Shown: positions 45,054-52,600 of the stretch, one piece after another
Layout: the number at the start of each line of letters is the position of its first letter
Numbering within the stretch: position 1 is the first letter of the stretch
Source of the DNA: Erysipelotrichaceae bacterium OPF54
GTDB taxonomy: Bacteria > Bacillota_I > Bacilli_A > Erysipelotrichales > Erysipelotrichaceae
Assembly: GCA_022834735.1 (NCBI GenBank)
Contig: BQKD01000001.1
Coordinates: forward strand, 1,465,659-1,529,658
DNA: 64,000 nucleotides
Direction: 5' to 3'
Position numbers and translations under genes: made by a program
The notes under the pieces: generated by a model
Seen by the model: only the letters and a program-made list of their open reading frames with translations
What the model was told of the DNA's origin: nothing
Database searches by the model: none

Positions 45054-45095
45054 AAAAAATGAAGCGGTACCCTTCTTCGGAATTGCTTCATTTTT
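45054..45095. terminator. Bidirectional terminator between relE-like and merR-like genes
   Basis: AAAAATGAAGC/GCTTCATTTTT stem around a 19-nt loop, T-rich on both strands. Confidence 0.7.
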
Positions 45096-45948
45096 CTATC
45101 TGGAACGTCTTCAGAAATATTTCATTCGCTTTTTCGAGCTGATCATAATACGCCTTGTAGGCCGGGCTTAAAATTTTCATGGCGGGAATGAATAGGGTAT
45201 CGTAGCCGCTTTCCTTGTTGAACTGCATGAGCTGCTGCTGGAGCTGGCTGGCTTTGGATCGTTTGAATGGTTCGGATCGTTTGATCTGCAGGTACTGTTC
45301 GATCATTTCTTTGTTGTCTTTCATGTACTGTTTGGGATCCTGGATGATCTGGTTCATGGTTTCGAATGTATTATTGACAAATTGTTCATCGAACTGGCTG
45401 GTCATTTCATCCAGAACAGTTCGAAGGTCGTCTGACAGCTTGAATTCGGCTTGATCAAGAAAGGCGATGATCGTTTCGAACGCTTCCTGCTGTTCTTCGC
45501 AAAGGATTGGTTCATTGAGATACTTTCCGAAATGAAGCTGAATATATTTTCCATAATATCCTGGAAACGTGTCGATCAGTTTCTCCTGGATGGTCTTTCT
45601 TTTTTCCAGGATGTCGAGCTGACTGCCGGCAGATTCCCAGTCCTGTGTCTTTGCGAGCTGTTCGAACAGAGCGTTTTTTGTTTCCTTTTCTTTTTGTTCG
45701 AGCTTGTTTTTTTCAATGATGCGCTGTATGGTTTCCTGCTTCGGATCGTCGAGTATGTGTTTTATTTCCTGTACCGACAGGCCGAACCGGCGCAGGACGG
45801 AAATTTTCTTTAATTTTTCGATGTCCTTTTCTGTAAATTGTCTGTATCCGTTTTTTTGTGTCTGCAGATCGAGCAGCTGCTGTTCTACATAGTATTCGAT
45901 CGCTTTTTTTGTTGTATGGCTTTTTCTGGCTGCTTCGCTGATGAGCAT
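45088..45948 (-). CDS. MerR-family transcriptional regulator
   Basis: A 286-residue regulator with an N-terminal MerR winged helix (LISEAARKSHTTKKAIEYYVEQQLLD...NGYRQFTEKDIEKLKKISVLRRFGLSVQEIKHIL), a coiled coil and a long C-terminal domain of about 180 residues with no family I recognise, presumably the effector-binding part. The start at 45948 follows GGAGG. The gene has a promoter with a 19-bp spacer, the usual target of MerR-type activators, so it probably controls itself. No transporter or enzyme partner is adjacent. Confidence 0.85.
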   Translation of the reverse strand: MLISEAARKSHTTKKAIEYYVEQQLLDLQTQKNGYRQFTEKDIEKLKKISVLRRFGLSVQEIKHILDDPKQETIQRIIEKNKLEQKEKETKNALFEQLAKTQDWESAGSQLDILEKRKTIQEKLIDTFPGYYGKYIQLHFGKYLNEPILCEEQQEAFETIIAFLDQAEFKLSDDLRTVLDEMTSQFDEQFVNNTFETMNQIIQDPKQYMKDNKEMIEQYLQIKRSEPFKRSKASQLQQQLMQFNKESGYDTLFIPAMKILSPAYKAYYDQLEKANEIFLKTFQIEK

Positions 45949-45967
45949 ATCGATCACCTCCGCACAA

Positions 45968-45998
45968 AGTATAAACTGTCCTCCAGGGGGGCGGTCAA
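45968..45998 (-). promoter_or_regulatory. MerR-type promoter with 19-bp spacer
   Basis: Minus-strand TTGACC (45998-45993), 19-bp spacer, TATACT (45973-45968). The spacer contains a GC-rich CCCCCCTGGAGGAC element like operators of BmrR-type regulators. Overlong spacers are a hallmark of promoters activated by DNA twisting. Confidence 0.6.
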
Positions 45999-45999
45999 C

Positions 46000-46040
46000 A
46001 AAAAAAAACAGACGATCGTTCTGTTTCTGGTCGTCTGTTT
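46000..46040 (-). terminator. Intrinsic terminator of ridA
   Basis: Minus-strand AAACAGACGA/TCGTCTGTTT stem, 15-nt loop, long T-run. Confidence 0.8.
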
Positions 46041-46050
46041 CGTGTCTTGG

Positions 46051-46509
46051 TCATTCAATTTCCACGATCATTTCGATCTCGATCGGAGAACCTAACGGAA
46101 GTTCGGGAACGGCTACGGCTGTTCTGGCATGCTTTCCTGTTTCGCCAAACACTTCGGCAAGAAAATCGCTGGCTCCGTTTGTCACGACGTGCTGGGATAC
46201 GAATCCTGGCGCGCTGTTGACAAAGCTCTGAAGCTTGACGATCTTCTTTACCTGATCGAGGTTTCCAAGATAGGATTTGAGGGCGGCAATCGCATTGATC
46301 ATGCACACTTTGGCGGCTTCCTGGGCCTGTTCCAAGGTGACATCGCTTCCTACGTGTCCTTTATAAATGAGCTCGTTGTTTCTTGTCGGGAGCTGGCCAC
46401 TCAAAAAGAGCAGGTTTCCGGTCTGGCAGACGGCAATATAGCTTCCTTTGGGTGCGGGGCTTTCGGGCAGCTCGATGCCCATTTCTTTCAATTTTGTTTC
46501 TGATGTCAT
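46051..46509 (-). CDS. ridA: RidA/YjgF-family imine deaminase
   Basis: A 152-residue RidA-type protein of the longer branch (N-terminal TKLKEMGIELPESPAPKGSYIAVCQTGNLLFLSGQLPT; C-terminal GKHARTAVAVPELPLGSPIEIEMIVEIE). The conserved Arg in HARTAVAVPELP positions the substrate carboxylate. Such trimers hydrolyse reactive enamine/imine intermediates from PLP enzymes. Preceded by AAAGGAG; tandem with the GH1 gene but with a hairpin between. Confidence 0.9.
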   Translation of the reverse strand: MTSETKLKEMGIELPESPAPKGSYIAVCQTGNLLFLSGQLPTRNNELIYKGHVGSDVTLEQAQEAAKVCMINAIAALKSYLGNLDQVKKIVKLQSFVNSAPGFVSQHVVTNGASDFLAEVFGETGKHARTAVAVPELPLGSPIEIEMIVEIE

Positions 46510-46534
46510 TTTCTTTCTCCTTTTGAAAACGGAA

Positions 46535-46554
46535 GAGCCCGGTTTCCCGGACTC
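46535..46554 (-). terminator. Hairpin after the GH1 glycosidase gene
   Basis: Minus-strand GAGTCCGGG/CCGGGCTC stem with a 2-3 nt loop and a modest T-rich tail; likely a weak terminator. Confidence 0.55.
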
Positions 46555-46561
46555 GTTGTTC

Positions 46562-48061
<1,500 letters not shown>

Positions 48062-48131
48062 TTAGTTTGCCGGCAATTTCTTCGAAACGGACAAGGTTGT
48101 GCTATAATCGGTAAGGAAAGGAAGAAATGGT

Positions 48132-48752
48132 ATGAATTCTAAAAATAAAAATGTATGGATCTGGGGACTGGTCATCGCCGTTGTCGTGATCGGGGCTGTG
48201 TTTTTCTTTCTGCCGCATAAACAGACGACAGAAGCCTCCAGTCTGGATCTTTCCAAAACGTATATCGCGGATATCGTTGTCAAAGATTACGGTACGATCG
48301 AAGTGGAACTGAATCCAAAGGAAGCGCCGCTTACGTGCGAGAACTTTATCGAACTGGCCAATGAAGGTTTTTATGACAATCTGACCTTCCACCGGATCAT
48401 GAAAGGGTTCATGATCCAGGGCGGCGATCCGAACGGAGACGGTACAGGCGGTTCGGAAAAAACGGTCAAGGGCGAGTTTTCCAGCAACGGGGTCGAAAAC
48501 AGTTTATCGCATGAGCGCGGCGTGATCTCGATGGCTCGCTCGAGCGATAAGGACAGCGCGAGCAGCCAGTTCTTCATCTGCGACGCGGATGATCCGTTCC
48601 TTGACGGAGACTATGCCGCATTCGGCAAAGTGATCAAGGGAATGGATGTCGTGGACAAGATCGCAGATGACGCGAAACCGACAGACAACAATGGTTCTAT
48701 CAGCAAGGACGAGCAGCCGGTCATCGAAACGATCACGATCAAAGAACAGTAG
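48132..48752 (+). CDS. Membrane-anchored cyclophilin-type peptidyl-prolyl isomerase
   Basis: A 206-residue protein with an N-terminal membrane helix (VWIWGLVIAVVVIGAVFFFL) and a cyclophilin domain (residues about 45-200): FHRIMKGFMIQGGDP, GVISMARSSDKDSASSQFFICDAD and AFGKVIKGMDVVDKI. The catalytic Arg in FHRI is present. It is expected to help folding of exported proteins at the outer face of the membrane. Its ORF ends 3 bp before the GNAT gene, so the two are co-transcribed. Confidence 0.92.
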   Translation: MNSKNKNVWIWGLVIAVVVIGAVFFFLPHKQTTEASSLDLSKTYIADIVVKDYGTIEVELNPKEAPLTCENFIELANEGFYDNLTFHRIMKGFMIQGGDPNGDGTGGSEKTVKGEFSSNGVENSLSHERGVISMARSSDKDSASSQFFICDADDPFLDGDYAAFGKVIKGMDVVDKIADDAKPTDNNGSISKDEQPVIETITIKEQ

Positions 48753-48755
48753 GAT

Positions 48756-49166
48756 ATGGCCGAAGTAAAAGTGTATGACCAGCTTCCTGAAGAAGCGGTC
48801 ATGATCCGCACGAAAGTGTTCATGGAAGAACAAGGCTTCAAAAACGAGTTCGACCTGAGCGATGATCGGGCGGTCCATCTTGTCTTGTTCGAAAACAAAG
48901 TGCCGGTCGGAACATGCCGGATCTTCAAAGAAGAGGATCATTACGCGATTGGGCGTCTGGCCGTATTAAAAAGCGGGCGCGGAAAAGGTTTTGCGAAACA
49001 GCTTGTTTCAGAGGCTCAAAAAGAGATCACAAAACTTGGCGGAACGAAGATCCTGATCCATGCGCAGAAGCGTTTAGAAAAGATGTACGAGCGTTTCGGC
49101 TTCAGGTCTTGCGGGATCGAAGATCGGGACGAGGGTGTTCCTCACGTATGGATGCAGAACGAATAG
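48756..49166 (+). CDS. GNAT-family N-acetyltransferase (ElaA/YjcF-like)
   Basis: A 136-residue acetyltransferase: IRTKVFMEEQGFKNEFDLSD at the N-terminus and the acetyl-CoA pyrophosphate loop GRLAVLKSGRGKGFAKQLV, then HAQKRLEKMYERFGF. The N-terminal 'R..VF..EQG' pattern is that of the ElaA/YjcF group. Substrate unknown. Co-transcribed with the cyclophilin and followed by a strong terminator. Confidence 0.88.
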   Translation: MAEVKVYDQLPEEAVMIRTKVFMEEQGFKNEFDLSDDRAVHLVLFENKVPVGTCRIFKEEDHYAIGRLAVLKSGRGKGFAKQLVSEAQKEITKLGGTKILIHAQKRLEKMYERFGFRSCGIEDRDEGVPHVWMQNE

Positions 49167-49174
49167 CATTTTTA

Positions 49175-49204
49175 AAAGGCGGTAGGATCACCGCCTTTTT
49201 TTGC
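49175..49204 (+). terminator. Intrinsic terminator of the GNAT gene
   Basis: Perfect AAAGGCGGT/ACCGCCTTT stem, 6-nt loop, T-run. Confidence 0.85.
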
Positions 49205-49257
49205 TGTCCGCTTCCCTGCCCGATCACGCTTTTTGGTTTTGTCCGGCCGTTCCCGAT

Positions 49258-49923
49258 TTATCGATCAACTACCGTCCCCATATACATATATCCTTTTTTA
49301 TTTGGATGAGCGATGAGATTCTGAAAATCAAAATTTGTGCTTTCCTGCGCGATATGGCATAAAGCGATCCCCATATCTATACGACCTAGTTTATTCTTAA
49401 TGGGAGAGAGCAGTATATTCGGCTTTTTCCGATAGCAATGAATATTGCCGCAATCGGCAATAAAATACCAGTCCTGTTCATTTAATCCGCTTGGGGCCAG
49501 GCGTGCTGCTTCCAGCCGTTCATCCGTTCCTTCTGAAATTTCTAACAGCTTTTTTCGTTTAAATTCGCTGCGGCTTCGGAATAGCGGTTCGTCCGGTATG
49601 CCAAAAAGCATCGAAATCGCAAATGGATCGCCGCTCTTTATTTCTCCTGCTGGCTTTCCCATTTTCCAACAGGAACCTATACCTATCTGCGCGAGCCCGA
49701 GACTGATCTGCTGGCCGATAAAACCTATATTCACCAGATCTTTCCCGCAGAATACCAAACAATAAGCCGCTTTGTTGCTTTGCATTTCCACTGTACCGGG
49801 CGATTCCGGACAGAGAGGCTGAGCGCTGCTGATTATGGATCGTATTTTTTCGATCTCGTCCTGGCTGAATATATGCTTTTTAAATCTGCGCACAGATTTA
49901 CGTTTATAAATTATTTCGTTCAT
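49258..49923 (-). CDS. Nitroreductase-family protein
   Basis: A 221-residue protein with the nitroreductase N-terminus (IIYKRKSVRRFKKHIFSQDEIEKI), a central GFIGQQISLGLAQIGIGSCWKMG and APSGLNEQDWYFI, matching the two-subdomain TM1586-type branch that binds FMN at the dimer interface. Electron donor and substrate unknown. Its ATG overlaps the flavodoxin stop (ATGA), so it is coupled to flavodoxin and MarR upstream. Confidence 0.85.
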   Translation of the reverse strand: MNEIIYKRKSVRRFKKHIFSQDEIEKIRSIISSAQPLCPESPGTVEMQSNKAAYCLVFCGKDLVNIGFIGQQISLGLAQIGIGSCWKMGKPAGEIKSGDPFAISMLFGIPDEPLFRSRSEFKRKKLLEISEGTDERLEAARLAPSGLNEQDWYFIADCGNIHCYRKKPNILLSPIKNKLGRIDMGIALCHIAQESTNFDFQNLIAHPNKKGYMYMGTVVDR

Positions 49924-50363
49924 TTCGTAATTTCCTCAAAAAAGCAGACAGCATTTTCCACATCTTTCTGGTCCGGTCTGCCTTTTGCGATCCCGCCGAT
50001 CCATTTGAAAGGACCAAACGTATCAAAGCCTCTGCAGCCAAAAGCGCCGATCACGATCGCATGTTTTTTCTTCGCCGCTTCCTCGATCGCGTCCAGATAG
50101 GATTTCCGCTTTATTCCATACGTGTAAAGATAAAATATTTCCTTTGAATCAGGAAGATTTTGTTCTAAAAAATCAATAACTTTTTCACTAAACTTTTGAA
50201 AATAAATTCCTGACGCGAATCCGATCCGATCAAAACAGCATAGATCATATTCTGAATATTTGGCTGCATCGATCAATGTGACATCCGCTTTTTTGCTGAT
50301 CGCGTCAACAATTTTTTTAGTGTTTCCATGATGCATGGAATAGTAAACGATGGCTGTTTTCAT
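49920..50363 (-). CDS. Flavodoxin-family protein
   Basis: A 147-residue FMN protein starting with IVYYSMHHGNTKKIVDAI, the phosphate-binding loop of flavodoxins, followed by FASGIYFQKF and FGCRGFDTFGPF. It probably delivers electrons to the adjacent nitroreductase. The start overlaps the marR stop (ATGA), giving a three-gene operon marR-flavodoxin-nitroreductase. Confidence 0.88.
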   Translation of the reverse strand: MKTAIVYYSMHHGNTKKIVDAISKKADVTLIDAAKYSEYDLCCFDRIGFASGIYFQKFSEKVIDFLEQNLPDSKEIFYLYTYGIKRKSYLDAIEEAAKKKHAIVIGAFGCRGFDTFGPFKWIGGIAKGRPDQKDVENAVCFFEEITK

Positions 50364-50833
50364 ATGGAATTCTCCTTCTCGTTCCTGTTGCTCAATACAT
50401 CATTCATAAGATGGATCAGGCGGATCATTTCTTTCATGTTCCCTTCTCCCATACCTTGCATGACGTGACTAAAACGATCTTCATAGATCGCATTAATTTC
50501 ATGTAGACACTCTTTTCCTGAAGGGGTCAGGGTTACGATCACATTTCGACGATTTTCAGGATCCGTTGTCCGGCAAATATATCCTTTTTTTTCTAAAGCA
50601 GCAAGCATTTGCGAAATCGCTGATTTTGAAACAGCAAGATACTCTCGGACGTCTGCAAGCCTGGTATTGTCATCTGCACCGATCTCATTGCCCGCTATTT
50701 TGCGAAGAAATATGTATTCGGGAATACTGATTTTCTTCTCTTCACGAATGCCATCCTTCCCGAATTCTGCGCCAAGAATGCTCTTCAACCGGAAAAGAGA
50801 TCCGAGAAATTCACTTTCTAATGATGGACTCAT
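50360..50833 (-). CDS. MarR-family transcriptional regulator
   Basis: A 157-residue winged-helix protein (EYIFLRKIAG...TRLADVREYLAVSKSAISQMLAALEKKGYICRTTDPENRRNVIVTLTPSGKE). The wing and recognition helix are typical of MarR repressors. AAAGGAGGATTT precedes the ATG at 50833. Overlapping palindromes upstream are plausible operators, suggesting control of its own redox operon by a ligand or oxidant. Confidence 0.92.
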   Translation of the reverse strand: MSPSLESEFLGSLFRLKSILGAEFGKDGIREEKKISIPEYIFLRKIAGNEIGADDNTRLADVREYLAVSKSAISQMLAALEKKGYICRTTDPENRRNVIVTLTPSGKECLHEINAIYEDRFSHVMQGMGEGNMKEMIRLIHLMNDVLSNRNEKENSI

Positions 50834-50858
50834 AAATCCTCCTTTTATAATTAAGATT

Positions 50859-50878
50859 TTAACTGTTAAGTTATTAAC
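50859..50878. promoter_or_regulatory. Candidate MarR operator
   Basis: Two overlapping perfect palindromes, TTAACTGTTAA (50859-50869) and GTTAAGTTATTAAC (50865-50878), sit in the promoter region 25-45 bp before the marR start. Confidence 0.5.
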
Positions 50879-50925
50879 TATTTTAACCGAGTCATAGAAC
50901 ATTGTAAAGTACCACGAAAACATGT

Positions 50926-50949
50926 AAAAAGCTGGATCTCTCCAGCCTT
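50926..50949 (-). terminator. Intrinsic terminator upstream of the marR promoter
   Basis: Minus-strand GCTGGA/TCCAGC stem, GAGA loop, five T. It would end transcripts from the 51.2-51.8 kb gene. Confidence 0.7.
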
Positions 50950-51161
50950 GTTTGCAGTCCTGATGATTTTTGCGCTATAGAGCACTGTGATATTATCTGT
51001 ATCCAGATGAGAACAGACAAAGTATATAATCAGGAACTGCGGGATTATTCACCAGTTCCTGCACATACTGAGTCTTGAATTCAGAAAAAAGTTCCGGCTG
51101 GTGATGAAACCGATTCCGAAGTGCCGTGCATGGCGCGTTCTCCTTGCCCGTGCCACGATTT
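50950..51161 (-). other. Intergenic stretch with an open-frame fragment
   Basis: On the minus strand 51160-51004 an open frame of about 52 codons without a credible start reads ...CTALRNRFHHQPELFSEF...LVNNPAVPDYILCLFSSGYR then stop. It follows the stop of the gene at 51162 directly. It may be the remnant of a lost gene; no family is recognised. Confidence 0.3.
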
Positions 51162-51797
51162 TTAATAATACGCTTCAGCCACCGGATACTTAATGAAGTC
51201 GATTTTCTTTGTACAAATGTTCACAGGATTTAAAGTTTTTCTTTCCTGCTTCTGGAAAGCTTTTATTTCTTCTTCATTTACGGATTCCCCGAATCCGGAA
51301 GGATCAATGACTTCATAATCGAAATTCGAATAGATCGCAATCAGATTTCCGTGATTTTGACCGAAGAAAACGGCATTCTTTGGCGTATCCGAAGCGAGCT
51401 GAACTATTGCATCGACCCTTTCGATACCAAATACACTTGTATATTCTCCCTTTATGTCTTCATAGATCCTGAAAACGTAGGACAAGGACTCATCAGTAAA
51501 CACAGGATAGTAAAACATCGGTAAGGAAGTAGTTTCATCGAAATCTCCAACGTAAATTCCTGCTCCGACCTTTACTGTATCCCGATCGATCGGGTTGATA
51601 CCGGATTCCGAATCAAGAAATTCTCCAATATGTTCTTCCACATACTTATCAGCTCTTCGCGATTCAAAAGTCAGGAAATACATTCCTTCTTCTTGTGATC
51701 TTGAAAAAAGGAGGATCGAGCCGCTCAATACCACCCCGAACAACATTACACAGGCTGTTATGATTGATCGATTTTTTCTAACTGATTTCTTCGGCAT
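51162..51797 (-). CDS. Membrane-anchored protein of unknown function, 211 aa
   Basis: One N-terminal membrane helix (SIITACVMLFGVVLSGSILLF) and an extracytoplasmic domain of about 175 residues (YVEEHIGEFLDSESGINPIDRDTVKVGAGIYVGDFDE ... LIAIYSNFDYEVIDPSGFGESVNEEEIKAFQKQ). The beta-strand-rich pattern with 'VFGIERVDAIVQLAS' suggests a compact sensor-like fold, but no family is recognised. It lies alone between AT-rich relic DNA and the marR operon. Confidence 0.65.
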   Translation of the reverse strand: MPKKSVRKNRSIITACVMLFGVVLSGSILLFSRSQEEGMYFLTFESRRADKYVEEHIGEFLDSESGINPIDRDTVKVGAGIYVGDFDETTSLPMFYYPVFTDESLSYVFRIYEDIKGEYTSVFGIERVDAIVQLASDTPKNAVFFGQNHGNLIAIYSNFDYEVIDPSGFGESVNEEEIKAFQKQERKTLNPVNICTKKIDFIKYPVAEAYY

Positions 51798-51956
51798 AAT
51801 TATTCTTCGATAACACTTTCTATTCTACACCAAGGGCTTTAGACTCTGTGTTCTCAGCACTACTATAAAAATAAAATTAAAGTTTCTAATCAAATCTGTT
51901 GGTACAATCTCAAGTTCTATTGCCACTTAGATAGGCAAAAACTCTTTTTTTCCTCA

Positions 51957-52575
51957 TTATCGAAATTTCCCACTCGAAAAAATAGCAATATATCCGTCAA
52001 GGAATACCGTATCTATTCCAATCTCCTTAGGAAATGGGCCAAACAAGCTTGATATCTTCAGAAGAATATCTACGCTTTGGTTGTTATTACCTATAAACAT
52101 CCAGCCACTCTTCCTTGGTAAAAGCCCGACGTCCTTATTTTAATTTTTCTATATCAATGCATGACATCGGAATCGGCATCAGCTTTGTGATTCGAATAGG
52201 AAGCTCATTCTTCTTTTTTCTTCAACATATTCATAACTGAGCTGACCAATAACCTCGAAGTAGTCAGTCATATTTTCTCCGGATATTCGTTAGTAATCGG
52301 TATTTCTTTGATTCCCTGATTAGAAAAGTCTGCCTGATAGATATTTTCTTTCATATTGAGATTGACTGCTATCATATAAATAACTATATGACGGCCTCAA
52401 CTACGAAGCTCTGACAAAATCTTCTGGGCTTCATCTGATCTTATGAAGTTGTCAGCAATGATACGTTTTACGTTCTATACACCCTTGACATTTTCTTAGT
52501 CAAATCTTTATCAAAAATCTTGCCATCAAAGGGTTGATACAGTTTATTTTTTATTATTTTACATACAATCTATAC
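51957..52575 (-). pseudogene. Relic of brxL (BREX Lon-like protease)
   Basis: Several frames, broken by stops, give an ordered series of BrxL-like segments: LYQPFDGKIFDKDLTKKM, NVKRIIADNFIRSDEAQKIL, NLNMKENIYQADFSNQG followed by IKEIPITNEYPEK, YFEVIGQLSYEYVEE, LPIRITKLMPIPMSCIDIEK, GRRAFTKEEWLDV, then FIGNNNQSVDILLKISSLFG. In BrxL as I know it the first six lie in the N-terminal part and the last in the AAA+ region, so a central segment with the Walker motifs is deleted. At least four stops or shifts make it non-functional. The stretch 51798-51956 holds nothing recognisable. Confidence 0.65.
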
Positions 52576-52600
52576 CTTTTTCCAATCATCCCACCTCAAT

